Below are positions 43,868 to 52,159 of a stretch of 64,000 nucleotides of DNA, in pieces (position 1 is the stretch's first letter; each line of letters starts with the position of its first letter). Made by a program: the position numbers and the translations under genes. This DNA is from Edaphocola flava (lineage in GTDB: Bacteria > Bacteroidota > Bacteroidia > Chitinophagales > Chitinophagaceae): the NCBI RefSeq assembly GCF_004118155.1, contig NZ_SAIQ01000003.1, positions 310,001-374,000 on the forward strand. The letters are read 5' to 3'. Below the pieces are notes generated by a model. The model made no database searches. It was not told where the DNA came from and saw nothing but the letters and a program-made list of their open reading frames with translations.

Positions 43868-44365
43868 ATGAATATTTTATCACTATTCGAACATATCAAG
43901 GTTTTTGTTTTTGACATTGACGGTGTACTGACAGACGGTATGCTGCATGTACAGGAGGATGGCGAATTGCTTCGCCGCATGAATATCAAGGACGGTTACG
44001 CATTACAGCTTGCAGTTAAAAAAGGATATCATGTATGGGTTATTTCCGGCGGGCTTTCTACAGCTTCTATGCGCAGATTGAACAATCTGGGTATAGAAGA
44101 GGTACATATAGGCGTGAAAGATAAACTGGCCTTGCTAAAAGAGAAGTTAGCCGCGGTTAAGATCGGTCCGGAACAGGTTTTGTTTATGGGTGACGATATG
44201 CCGGATATTGCGGCCCTTGAGTATTGCGGACTGGCGACCTGCCCTAACGATGCGGCTGTTGAGGTGGCTAATATTGCTGACTACATTTCTCCGATTAAAG
44301 GTGGTGCAGGATGTGTGCGGGATGTCATTGAAAAAGTTTTAAAAATAAATAAACACTGGGAATAA
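43868..44365 (+). CDS. KdsC-like HAD phosphatase
   Basis: A 165-residue HAD hydrolase of the KDO-8-phosphate phosphatase type. Motif I is FDIDGVLTDG (nucleophile Asp16, acid Asp18), motif II VISGG, and motif IV MGDDMPD. GLATCPNDAAVEV and KGGAGCVRDVIEKVL are KdsC hallmarks. Such enzymes free KDO or a related sugar acid for lipopolysaccharide synthesis, which fits a lipid operon that begins with plsC. Without a cap domain it acts as a tetramer in the family. Confidence 0.92.
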   Translation: MNILSLFEHIKVFVFDIDGVLTDGMLHVQEDGELLRRMNIKDGYALQLAVKKGYHVWVISGGLSTASMRRLNNLGIEEVHIGVKDKLALLKEKLAAVKIGPEQVLFMGDDMPDIAALEYCGLATCPNDAAVEVANIADYISPIKGGAGCVRDVIEKVLKINKHWE

Positions 44366-44393
44366 AAAAGAGCACCTTACGGTGCTCTTTTTT
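44364..44393. terminator. Bidirectional terminator at the end of the plsC-kdsC operon
   Basis: A 13-bp stem AAAAAAGAGCACC/GGTGCTCTTTTTT with loop TTAC, between convergent genes. Confidence 0.92.
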
Positions 44394-44394
44394 A

Positions 44395-44856
44395 TTATTT
44401 GAATAACTCAAAACCATATTGAGCATCGGCCCAGAAGGCATCTAAGGCTATAAGCCTTGGTTTAAAGAAAGAGATCAATTTGCTCCAGTCTTCTTTTTTA
44501 AAAATGTTTACATCATTAATGGTATAACTAATGCGGCTTACCATGCGCCCATAATCATTTTCAACATCTTCTTCCCACTCCCACTCCTCTTCCAGGTTCA
44601 TCATTAATAAAGCACGCAGCTGTTTCCATTGCTCAAACATCAATGCACGCATACCTGCATCAGGGTGAGACATTTCAATACTGACGGTTGCTTTCTTACT
44701 GGTCGCGTCCGTTTTGAAATGCAATTGCTTGATGCCTGTCTTGTAATTGATCCAGTTTACCCTTAAGCCTTCTGCCGATGGCACTACTGCCATATACTGA
44801 CCAAAAGTGCGCCAGAACTGCTCTTTTATCGCCGCTGCTTCTTCTCTTGTATACAC
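44395..44856 (-). CDS. DUF4268 family protein
   Basis: A 153-residue acidic protein with the DUF4268 pattern: EQFWRTFGQYM near the N-terminus, WINYKTGIKQLHFKTDAT, VSIEMSHPDAGMRALMFEQWKQLRALL and ISYTINDVNIFKKEDWSKLISFFKPRLIALDAFW. DUF4268 is sometimes fused to restriction-like nuclease domains; here it stands alone. No function is known. Cytoplasmic. Confidence 0.85.
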   Translation of the reverse strand: MYTREEAAAIKEQFWRTFGQYMAVVPSAEGLRVNWINYKTGIKQLHFKTDATSKKATVSIEMSHPDAGMRALMFEQWKQLRALLMMNLEEEWEWEEDVENDYGRMVSRISYTINDVNIFKKEDWSKLISFFKPRLIALDAFWADAQYGFELFK

Positions 44857-45062
44857 TCAGTATTTTTTCTGCAAATTAAAAACATTCTCTCCGCAAATAT
44901 GTCGCCCATGCGAAAAATACGTACCCTTAGCGGCCGATACTTAACGTAGGTTCATTGTAAATGCAAATAAAAAGTTATTACACAATGCAAATGAGCTAAC
45001 AGATGATAAATATCTTATATTACACTTCCGACCTATACGGTTCGAGTTGTATAAAACCAAAT

Positions 45063-45500
45063 ATGAAGAGTATGAGTAAATTAATCATACTGGCTATGTG
45101 TATGCCTTTCCTCGCCGCATGTACCAATGAAAGTGAAAAAAACCATGATCTGATGATCAAAAAGTACTTTAAGGCCGCTACCAGCAATGGTATGGACTTT
45201 CAGATACGAAGAATTAATACCCATTCCCAAAAGCATACTGCTTATACTTCCTTTATTGAATATCAGTATATCAATAAAGAAGGGCAAACAGTAAAATCTT
45301 CTGTTACGATCGAAACGGTAGGCACTAATCAGAATTATATTGTGGTAAACGGAGATTGTATCAGCACAGATCAGCTGGTATATGAAATAAAGAATAATAT
45401 TGAACCTTCTCCTGCTGTCCTACCCCCTTCCGGAAACAGTCGCCGGGAAATGGATGGTAAGTACATGAAAAACACACCGGAGTATGTTCCTTTCCGCTAA
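45063..45500 (+). CDS. Putative lipoprotein
   Basis: A 145-residue protein with a lipoprotein signal: MKSMSKLIILAMCMPFLAAC, lipobox LAAC (Cys20). The start is the ATG at 45063, since the upstream 20 in-frame residues do not resemble a leader. The mature part is polar with strands such as HTAYTSFIEYQYINKEGQTVKSSVTIETVG, and ends in a proline-rich tail. I do not recognise a family. Transcribed alone. Confidence 0.7.
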   Translation: MKSMSKLIILAMCMPFLAACTNESEKNHDLMIKKYFKAATSNGMDFQIRRINTHSQKHTAYTSFIEYQYINKEGQTVKSSVTIETVGTNQNYIVVNGDCISTDQLVYEIKNNIEPSPAVLPPSGNSRREMDGKYMKNTPEYVPFR

Positions 45501-45529
45501 CATTTTCTTTGATCAGACCTGCCTAAAAG

Positions 45530-45580
45530 AAAAAACCTCCTTAGACAAGGAGGAGGTGAGTTGTATAAAAGAGTGTTTAC
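45530..45580 (-). ncRNA. Candidate small RNA of about 50 nt
   Basis: On the minus strand a canonical promoter (45587-45619) is followed by about 40 nt rich in C and U, then a hairpin CCTCCTT-GTCT-AAGGAGG (45536-45553) and TTTTTT. No open frame fits and no gene lies close downstream. Promoter, short body and intrinsic terminator together make a complete small transcription unit. The transcript start is inferred (about 7 nt after the -7 box). The single-stranded CACCTCCTCC stretch could pair with G-rich targets. Confidence 0.55.
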
Positions 45581-45586
45581 CTACTG

Positions 45587-45619
45587 CAAATATAAGCTAA
45601 GAAGAGTTATTTTTTCAAA
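45587..45619 (-). promoter_or_regulatory. Promoter of the candidate small RNA
   Basis: On the minus strand TTTG (45619-45616), 21-nt spacer and TATATTTG (45594-45587) match TTG-N17-23-TAnnTTTG exactly. The surrounding 45501-45890 region holds nothing else that I can recognise. Confidence 0.65.
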
Positions 45620-45890
45620 CCTCTGAACATATAATTGTTTTTTAATATTGTAAATCACCTAAGACCACACAATTTAAACAAAAACGAAAATTATAATAAT
45701 GTGTTTTTTTCACTAAAAAGTGTAAAATTAGTTCATTTTTGATCTGATATTTGATTTTTATTCCCTTCTTCAAAGCAATTTCCGGCACTACATCACCTTC
45801 CACTTTATATTACATAAAAAATAATATTCTATACGGAGAAGTTAAAAATATGCAAAAAAACAATTACCTTTATTGTCCTATATATCATGT

Positions 45891-48026
45891 ATGAAGCGGT
45901 TATTTTTTACCACTCTTGCTATTGTAGCAAGTTTTCTATCTTATTGTCAGCCCGTATGTAACGGTTACTGGGGTCAATATCTTGTTAATCAAACATTTGG
46001 TGCAGGCAATGCAACCAATAACTGGTACGGCCCTCTGGCCACTTTCGCTCCTGGTGCCAGCACTTCCACAATCTTTGTAGGCGCAGCGGGTCCTCCAACC
46101 GGGACTTTGACAGACGGTTATTCCGGTTTGGCTAAAAATCCGAACATAGCAGGTCAGGGTGCTAACTGGGTCAGCAAAACAGACCATACTGGAGACCCTA
46201 ATGGCCTGATGCTGCTGGTTAATGCTCCATCGACTGCCGCTACGGTATTCTTCGAATATACTATGGACAACCTGTGTCCGAATACAACATTGAAGCTTGG
46301 TGTATGGGTATTAAACGTCAATTCCGGCCTGGTTCTGACCAGTACCTGTGGTGCCAGCACACAATATCCCAATATTACACTAAGGGTAGTAGATCCTGTA
46401 ACCAATGCAGTTATTGCTACATCTAATACAGGAAACGTACCACTTGATACGGCCTGGCATCAATACTCTATTGTATTCAACAATGCCGCAAATACTTCTG
46501 TAAAACTGCAGCTGATCAATAACTCCGTAGGTTCTGGCTGTGGTAATGACCTGGCGCTGGATGATATTACGGTACAGCCTTGCGTACCGATATCGCAGGT
46601 ATTACCTAAACGGGATACCCTTACCTGCTCCAATACTTCTGTAAATATGCAGGCCAATGTGATCAACAGTCCGTACAGCCCGGCTGAATATCAATGGCAG
46701 TACAGTTCAGACGGAGGGGCTACCTGGATCAATGCCGGTGCCGCTTCTGGTAATTCTAATTATACTTTTAATACCACCGGTCTTGCTCTGGGACAATACC
46801 TGATCCGATACCTGACTGGGGCAACCGGCACTACGGGCAATACAAACTGTATCGCCATCAGTGATACCTCAAAAATCTATGTAGATTCTATTCCGAAAGT
46901 AAACCTCGTAGAGACAATCTGTTCGGGCCAGATTATGGATTTCTATGGCAGAATTCTAACGACAAGCGGTATTTATGATACGATAATTCCGGCGGGCGGC
47001 ATGACCTGCGATACGCTGGTTACGCTTGACCTTACTGTTGCCCAAAGCCCTGACCAGATTATGATGTCCGATACGATTATAGCCTGCCAGTATGATACTG
47101 TGGCCATCGAATCGAACACGCTGCCGTACAGCGGTAATTACACATACAACTGGGTTCCGGCTACCAACCTGAGCAATACTACAGATCCTAATATATGGTT
47201 CAATGCTGATGCCAGCCGCAGATATGTACTGACCGTTACCAATACTGTCAATAATGTATCATGCAGCATTTCTGATACGATAGACCTGATTGTCAATCCC
47301 GGAGATTTCCTGCAATTGCCGATCGTAGATTCCGGAATATGTCCGGGTGATACTGTGCAATTAAGCGCCAGCGGTGCCAGCACATATCATTGGTCGCCGG
47401 GCACTTATTTAAGCAATGCAAATATTGCCAATCCGGTAGCCAGAACAGAGACTTCTACTTTATATACACTCATCGGTACAAGTGACAAGGGCTGCCGGGA
47501 TACCCAAACGGTTTATATCACTGTACATCCTGCTGCGGTGCTGGAATTGCCAGATTTTGTAAATATTTATGCAGGTGAGGTATATAACATGCAACCAGGT
47601 ACCAATGCTATATATTTCCAGTGGTTCCCTAACTCAGGATTGAACAGTAACAACATCAGCAATCCGCAAATGAGTCCGGAAGTAGATACGCGTTACTTTG
47701 TAACCGCACGCACGGAGTATGGCTGCTCAATTACCGATTCGGTTGACTTCCGGGTAAAAGAAACAGTGCTGGATATGCCAAATGCTTTTAACCCGAACAA
47801 CAGCCGATTCAAAGCGAGCATCCGCGGTATAGCTACTTTAGAGTCGTTTGAAATATATAACAGATGGGGTCAGAAAATTTTTGAAACCAATGATATCAAT
47901 AAAGGATGGGACGGCTTCTTCAATGGTTCTGCACAACCGAATGGTGTATACATATACCAGATCAATGCTACAACCAGAGAAGGCAAGCGTTTCAAGAAAA
48001 CGGGTAATGTAACCCTACTGAGGTAA
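45891..48026 (+). CDS. Type IX secreted protein with gliding-motility C-terminal (CHU_C) domain
   Basis: An exported protein of about 711 residues. The start is the ATG at 45891 (MKRLFFTTLAIVASFLSYCQP), with signal peptide cut near residue 18. The N-terminal third looks like a carbohydrate-binding-type beta-sandwich (FFEYTMDNLCPNTTLKLGVWVLNVNSG...GCGNDLALDDITV). Ig-like repeats with paired Cys follow (PYSGNYTYNWVPATNLSN, GASTYHWSPGTYLSNANI). The last 80 residues are a type B T9SS sorting domain (FEIYNRWGQKIFET...GVYIYQINA...GNVTLLR). It is probably a surface adhesin-like protein. The usual FTPNGDGxND start of CHU_C reads FNPNNSRFKA here. Confidence 0.9.
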   Translation: MKRLFFTTLAIVASFLSYCQPVCNGYWGQYLVNQTFGAGNATNNWYGPLATFAPGASTSTIFVGAAGPPTGTLTDGYSGLAKNPNIAGQGANWVSKTDHTGDPNGLMLLVNAPSTAATVFFEYTMDNLCPNTTLKLGVWVLNVNSGLVLTSTCGASTQYPNITLRVVDPVTNAVIATSNTGNVPLDTAWHQYSIVFNNAANTSVKLQLINNSVGSGCGNDLALDDITVQPCVPISQVLPKRDTLTCSNTSVNMQANVINSPYSPAEYQWQYSSDGGATWINAGAASGNSNYTFNTTGLALGQYLIRYLTGATGTTGNTNCIAISDTSKIYVDSIPKVNLVETICSGQIMDFYGRILTTSGIYDTIIPAGGMTCDTLVTLDLTVAQSPDQIMMSDTIIACQYDTVAIESNTLPYSGNYTYNWVPATNLSNTTDPNIWFNADASRRYVLTVTNTVNNVSCSISDTIDLIVNPGDFLQLPIVDSGICPGDTVQLSASGASTYHWSPGTYLSNANIANPVARTETSTLYTLIGTSDKGCRDTQTVYITVHPAAVLELPDFVNIYAGEVYNMQPGTNAIYFQWFPNSGLNSNNISNPQMSPEVDTRYFVTARTEYGCSITDSVDFRVKETVLDMPNAFNPNNSRFKASIRGIATLESFEIYNRWGQKIFETNDINKGWDGFFNGSAQPNGVYIYQINATTREGKRFKKTGNVTLLR

Positions 48027-48043
48027 GCAGCATTATTTTAAAA

Positions 48044-48088
48044 TACATGAACAGCGCGCGGAGTTTTGCTCTGCGCGCTGTTCATGTA
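48044..48088 (+). terminator. Long hairpin after the CHU_C gene
   Basis: A 16-bp perfect stem TACATGAACAGCGCGC and complement, extended to 20 bp with one wobble. The loop is TTTTG and the T-run is weak. Confidence 0.65.
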
Positions 48089-48237
48089 TAATCCTGTATA
48101 TTATTCAGTTTTTGACAAAAAAGTACACAAAATACCCTTTTAAATGTAAAAAACATGTAAAAGGCCTGTACTATATTTCATTTTCAAATATTATTTCGTT
48201 ATAATTGTATAAATCGCAACATCACGAAAACACTATT

Positions 48238-48375
48238 ATGGAAAACAATCGTTATTTGTCTTACAATCGTATTGTGAGAAGCAGGAGTAAAGAGAAGACA
48301 TTAACTCTTTTAATCGCATCAGCAGTTATTATCGCCATAGCCGGAGCATTGCTCCTCAGCTCAGGATTGAAGTAG
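48238..48375 (+). CDS. Small single-span membrane protein
   Basis: A 45-residue open frame starting ATG (MENNRYLSYNRIVRSRSKEKT), with one hydrophobic helix LTLLIASAVIIAIAGALLLSS (about 22-42) and a short GLK end. The basic N-terminal half suggests an N-in orientation. It is tightly framed by an AT-rich upstream region and a strong terminator 18 bp after its stop, which supports a real gene. No family is recognised. Confidence 0.55.
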   Translation: MENNRYLSYNRIVRSRSKEKTLTLLIASAVIIAIAGALLLSSGLK

Positions 48376-48392
48376 CACTTATTTATAGCATC

Positions 48393-48421
48393 AATAAAGC
48401 CCCTCAATGAGGGGCTTTATT
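48393..48421. terminator. Bidirectional terminator
   Basis: A 13-bp stem AATAAAGCCCCTC/GAGGGGCTTTATT with a 3-nt loop between convergent genes. Confidence 0.9.
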
Positions 48422-48439
48422 CGTAAAATAGTCTTTAGT

Positions 48440-48808
48440 TTAGAAGATAATAGCTGTAGCATTTGCCGTGGACGTAGCCTGGGCCCAGGCAGCTGAAAAA
48501 TAAGCACCCGGCGGCAGGCATGGCGGCGTGGGTTGCCCCATTGTATTGGAGCTCATGTAACCTAATCCAACACTACAGGAAGCGAGCCCGGTGCCACCAG
48601 ACATATATATAATTTTGATTGAACTAATATCAAAACCGGCCAGGGAAGTGAAAGTTGAAATACCCGGCGGTATGGTAGCGATAGCACCGTAGCCTGTCAT
48701 AGTGGCTTCGTAGGTGCAAGCTGTAAGATTGTTGACCGTCAGGACGTTGGCTTGTGCCATACCGGCTGTTCCCAGCAGGGCGCATGTACCCAATAATAGT
48801 TTTTTCAT
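48440..48808 (-). CDS. Small secreted protein
   Basis: A 122-residue exported protein; start ATG giving MKKLLLGTCALLGTAGMAQANV, signal peptide cut near residue 21. The mature 100 residues are rich in Gly, Ala, Ser and Thr, with four Cys (LTACTYEATMTG, LASCSVGLGY, PPCLPPG). A PPG turn follows the second strand (IATIPPGISTFTSLAG). I do not recognise the family; similar small secreted proteins occur widely in this phylum. Transcribed alone. Confidence 0.6.
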   Translation of the reverse strand: MKKLLLGTCALLGTAGMAQANVLTVNNLTACTYEATMTGYGAIATIPPGISTFTSLAGFDISSIKIIYMSGGTGLASCSVGLGYMSSNTMGQPTPPCLPPGAYFSAAWAQATSTANATAIIF

Positions 48809-48933
48809 GAAATTATTGTTTAAAGAGTAAATAATACTCAAATATAGGAATAAATAAAACGAAAACGGAGGATTAAAATTGAGTAATTTTGATCTTTAAA
48901 TATTGATAATCAATACAATATCCCTTTATATAT

Positions 48934-49815
48934 ATGTTACTACAGTCCATAAAATATACCTTGTTGTTATGCTTCCTACCTATCTGTATCCATGCCCAGC
49001 AGACTGGTTTGGATACAGATGTTCCTGATCCGGGATACTGGCAATTTTCTGCCGGTGATACCGCAATCATTTTTGCAGACATGGCGTATATCCGCAACAG
49101 TCCGGGATTAGAAGGCTCTATGGTAAGCGATTCTCTGCAGGCCGGTACAAAGGCGGTAATTGTGGATGAGGCTTTGAGCAGTAGTACTATAAAGGGTTTT
49201 CGGGCACCCTGGCAGGAGATCCGCTACCGTAAAGGCGGGCAGGAAAAGCATGGTTATATATGGCTCGGGCTTCTTGCTATAGGTCACACTACGATAGATA
49301 ATGGACAGATCTGCCTATATGGTTTTGACCGGTATATTCCGGTACAGGGAGATCATTATGCGTCCTTTAGCTGCGCAGTAAAACTGATCGGTCCGCAGCA
49401 GCAAATTGTCGCCAGACATCCCTTCTCCTTTGGCTATACCGAACAAAGTGCCACTGAAATAAAAGGCTTGAATGGTATGGGACTAAAAGGCCTGCGCAAT
49501 ATTATATGGATCGGTTTCCTGGGCGAGGCTTGCGCCATATCTTCTGATTACTTTTACTTCGGCTGGAACGGAAGTACCTTTATTCCCCTGCCGGGAGCCT
49601 ACCGGGTGAGCGATGCGGGTGTGTTCTACCATAGCGAGCAAATGCTCTTTCCTTCAGAGCATAAAAAGGCGGCCAATATCATCTATAAAATGATCGAAGA
49701 AGGGGTATCCATTGAAGAAGGTGAAGGCAAGGAGATGCTGTACAAAATCAAGAAAAAGAAAGAAACCTACCTGTGGAACGGCAAATGGTATGTGAAAGTA
49801 AAAGGGTCAAAATAA
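48934..49815 (+). CDS. Secreted protein with SH3-like domain
   Basis: A 293-residue exported protein; signal peptide to about residue 21 (ICIHAQQ). Residues about 40-110 look like a bacterial SH3 domain (FADMAYIRNSPGLEGSMVSDSLQAGTKAVIVDE...WQEIRYRKGGQEKHGYIWLGLLA). The rest contains GLKGLRNIIWIGFLGEACAISSDYFYFGWNG and PLPGAYRVSDAGVFYHSEQMLFPSE, a pattern I cannot place. SH3b domains in exported proteins often bind cell wall. The gene ends just upstream of a tRNA gene on the opposite strand. Confidence 0.75.
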   Translation: MLLQSIKYTLLLCFLPICIHAQQTGLDTDVPDPGYWQFSAGDTAIIFADMAYIRNSPGLEGSMVSDSLQAGTKAVIVDEALSSSTIKGFRAPWQEIRYRKGGQEKHGYIWLGLLAIGHTTIDNGQICLYGFDRYIPVQGDHYASFSCAVKLIGPQQQIVARHPFSFGYTEQSATEIKGLNGMGLKGLRNIIWIGFLGEACAISSDYFYFGWNGSTFIPLPGAYRVSDAGVFYHSEQMLFPSEHKKAANIIYKMIEEGVSIEEGEGKEMLYKIKKKKETYLWNGKWYVKVKGSK

Positions 49816-49837
49816 CAGGTTACGTTTGTTTCCGGCA

Positions 49838-49874
49838 TAAAAAAAAGCGCTTCAGCATTAATGCTAAAACGCTT
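49838..49874 (-). terminator. Terminator after the tRNA gene
   Basis: An imperfect stem around AGCAT/ATGCT and AAGCG/CGCTT (49845-49874), followed on the minus strand by a T-run. Confidence 0.7.
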
Positions 49875-49887
49875 GCCTCTATTAGCG

Positions 49888-49961
49888 TGGTCCCACTCGG
49901 GCTTGAACCAAGGACCCTCTGATTATGAGTCAGATGCTCTAACCAACTGAGCTATAGGACC
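49888..49961 (-). tRNA. tRNA with CAU anticodon (Met, or Ile2)
   Basis: On the minus strand a 74-nt cloverleaf: acceptor GGTCCTA/TGGGACC, D-arm GCTCAGTTGGTTAGAGC, anticodon stem TCTGA/TCAGA with loop CTCATAA, and T-arm with GGTTCAAGCCC. The anticodon is CAU. CCA is not encoded. The anticodon alone does not separate elongator Met from Ile2 (lysidine); it is not initiator-like in the acceptor stem, whose first pair G-C is normal. Confidence 0.95.
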
Positions 49962-50059
49962 AGACAGCTGCAAGAGCTGTACTAAAGGATTGCAAAGATA
50001 ATGAAAATTATTTCTCTGCAAAATTTAAAGACAAAATTTCAAAAATTCAACCAAAAACC

Positions 50060-50067
50060 TATATTTG
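50060..50067 (+). promoter_or_regulatory. -7 promoter element of the DUF3467 gene
   Basis: TATATTTG fits TAnnTTTG, 35 bp before the ATG at 50103; it lies inside a longer frame that starts at 50001 and so argues against that start. Confidence 0.55.
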
Positions 50068-50102
50068 CTTCTATATTACTTAATCATCAAAATATAATTA
50101 CA

Positions 50103-50417
50103 ATGTCTGAACAACAAAATCAAGACCAGGGAATCAATATTGAACTGACAGACGAGCAAGCGAACGGTACTTACTCTAACTTAGCAATCATCACTCACTC
50201 TTACTCTGAGTTCGTAATGGACTTTATCAGCGTAATGCCGGGTATGCCTAAAGCTAAAGTTAACTCTCGTATTGTTATGACTCCGCACAACGCGAAACGT
50301 CTGATGAGAGCACTGATCGATAACATTAAACGTTACGAAACCCAAAATGGTCTGATCAAAGACGAACAAGATGGTGGTGTGCCAATGAACCTGGGTGGAA
50401 CAACTGGTGAAGCTTAA
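50103..50417 (+). CDS. DUF3467 family protein
   Basis: A 104-residue cytoplasmic protein with the DUF3467 core: INIELTDEQANGTYSNLAIITHSYSEFVMDFISVMPGMPKAKVNSRIVMTPHNAKRLMRALIDNIKRYE. It is a conserved small protein of Bacteroidota and other groups, without known function. The codon use is that of a well-expressed gene. The ATG at 50103 gives MSEQQNQDQG and is preferred because of the promoter position. Confidence 0.93.
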   Translation: MSEQQNQDQGINIELTDEQANGTYSNLAIITHSYSEFVMDFISVMPGMPKAKVNSRIVMTPHNAKRLMRALIDNIKRYETQNGLIKDEQDGGVPMNLGGTTGEA

Positions 50418-50439
50418 TTTCAACATTAACATGTATATC

Positions 50440-50472
50440 AAAGAGCTGCTGTTTTACAGTGGCTCTTTTTTA
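50440..50472 (+). terminator. Terminator after the DUF3467 gene
   Basis: Stem AAAGAGC/GCTCTTT with inner CTG/CAG, followed by a T-run. Confidence 0.8.
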
Positions 50473-50482
50473 TTCCCGGCCG

Positions 50483-50516
50483 CGTTTCGCGAAACGTAAA
50501 ATAAATCGTAATTTTG
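50483..50516 (+). promoter_or_regulatory. guaA promoter with palindromic operator candidate
   Basis: The perfect 14-bp palindrome CGTTTCGCGAAACG (50483-50496) covers the -33 region, and TAATTTTG (50509-50516) is a perfect -7 element, 45 bp before the ATG. A repressor site is likely; the regulator is unknown. Confidence 0.55.
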
Positions 50517-50561
50517 CACAACATTTAATCATTCCATTTAGGCCAAGCCTTTTCTTCGACA

Positions 50562-52094
50562 ATGACGGAAAAAATTTTAATCCTTGATTTCGGCTCTCAG
50601 TACACTCAACTGATTGCCCGTGCCATTCGTGAACTGAATGTGTATTGTGAGATCGTTCCATGCTTAAAACCAATAGAGATCACTCCGGATATTAAAGGAA
50701 TTATCCTTTCCGGCAGCCCTTTCTCTGTTAATGACCCGAATGCTCCTAAACCGGATATCAGCCAGTGGAGTAATCAGGTGCCGGTATTGGGTGTATGTTA
50801 CGGCGCACAGCTTATTGCACAGCAAAACGGTGGCCTGGTTGCGAAATCAAACAGTCGTGAGTACGGAAGAGCGCATCTGGTGATGGAAAATCAGGAATGT
50901 TTCCTGAGTAATATCAGTGAAGGTTCTCAGGTTTGGATGAGCCATAGCGACAGTATCAAAGAACTGCCTGAAGGTTTTACCCTGCTGGCGAAAACAAACA
51001 GTATCCCCGTAGCGGCTTACCGCGTAGATAAATATGCACAACCGGTATATGGTATCCAGTTCCACCCGGAAGTGACCCACAGTACAGAAGGCCGCAAAAT
51101 GATCAAAAACTTTGTGGTTGATGTATGTAAATGCAGCCAGTCCTGGACTCCTGCAGCTTATGTTGAAGAAACCATTGCTAATCTGAAAGCCCAACTGGGC
51201 GACAGCAAAGTGGTTATGGCACTGAGCGGTGGTGTAGACTCTACCGTTGCAGCTACCCTGATCCACAGAGCGATCGGCGATAAACTGTATTGTATTTTCG
51301 TAGACAATGGTCTGCTGAGAAAGAATGAATATGAAGATGTACTGGAAAGCTACAAGGTATTAGGCCTGAACGTTAAAGGTATTGACGCTAAAGACCGCTT
51401 CTACAGCAAACTGGATGGCGTAAGCGATCCGGAAGGCAAGCGTAAGATCATCGGTGGCTTATTCATCGACATCTTCCAGGAAGAAGCACATCATTTAGAA
51501 GATGTATCCTTCCTTGGTCAGGGTACTATCTACCCTGATGTTATTGAATCAGTATCCGTTAACGGTCCATCTGTAACCATCAAATCACACCACAATGTGG
51601 GTGGCTTGCCGGAAAAAATGAACCTGAAACTGGTTGAACCACTGCGTTTCCTGTTTAAAGATGAAGTACGCCGCGTGGGTAAAGAACTGGGTATCCAGGC
51701 TTCTTTCCTGGAGCGTCATCCTTTCCCTGGTCCGGGTCTCGGTATCCGTATCCTGGGTGCTGTAACTCCTGAAAAAGTACAGATGCTGCAGGATGCTGAT
51801 GACATCTATGTAAAACTGCTGAAATCGACCGGCGAATATAATAATGTATGGCAGGCAGGCACCATCCTGTTACCGGTACAGAGTGTAGGTGTTATGGGCG
51901 ATGAGCGTACTTACGAATTTACAGTTGCCCTGCGTGCAGTGACTTCTGTAGATGGTATGACCGCTGACTGGGCACACCTTCCTTACGATTTCCTGGCTAA
52001 GGTATCTAACGATATCATCAACAATGTAAGAGGTATCAACCGTGTGGTATACGACATCAGCTCTAAGCCACCGGCTACCATTGAATGGGAATAA
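50562..52094 (+). CDS. guaA: GMP synthase (glutamine-hydrolysing)
   Basis: A 510-residue enzyme that converts XMP to GMP. The class I glutaminase half has the nucleophile Cys79 (GVCYGAQ) and the His-Glu pair in FHPEVTHS. The ATP pyrophosphatase half has the PP-loop LSGGVDSTV (about 220), and the C-terminal dimer domain ends [17 protein letters not shown], the family signature. Normal length. Transcribed alone from a palindrome-containing promoter. Confidence 0.98.
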   Translation: MTEKILILDFGSQYTQLIARAIRELNVYCEIVPCLKPIEITPDIKGIILSGSPFSVNDPNAPKPDISQWSNQVPVLGVCYGAQLIAQQNGGLVAKSNSREYGRAHLVMENQECFLSNISEGSQVWMSHSDSIKELPEGFTLLAKTNSIPVAAYRVDKYAQPVYGIQFHPEVTHSTEGRKMIKNFVVDVCKCSQSWTPAAYVEETIANLKAQLGDSKVVMALSGGVDSTVAATLIHRAIGDKLYCIFVDNGLLRKNEYEDVLESYKVLGLNVKGIDAKDRFYSKLDGVSDPEGKRKIIGGLFIDIFQEEAHHLEDVSFLGQGTIYPDVIESVSVNGPSVTIKSHHNVGGLPEKMNLKLVEPLRFLFKDEVRRVGKELGIQASFLERHPFPGPGLGIRILGAVTPEKVQMLQDADDIYVKLLKSTGEYNNVWQAGTILLPVQSVGVMGDERTYEFTVALRAVTSVDGMTADWAHLPYDFLAKVSNDIINNVRGINRVVYDISSKPPATIEWE

Positions 52095-52118
52095 TCCGAT
52101 TATTAAATCATATTTTTG

Positions 52119-52146
52119 AAAGCCATTATTGTATAATGGCTTTTTT
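52119..52146 (+). terminator. Terminator of guaA
   Basis: An 11-bp stem AAAGCCATTAT/ATAATGGCTTT with a 3-nt loop and T-run. Confidence 0.9.
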
Positions 52147-52159
52147 ATTGTAATTGAAC

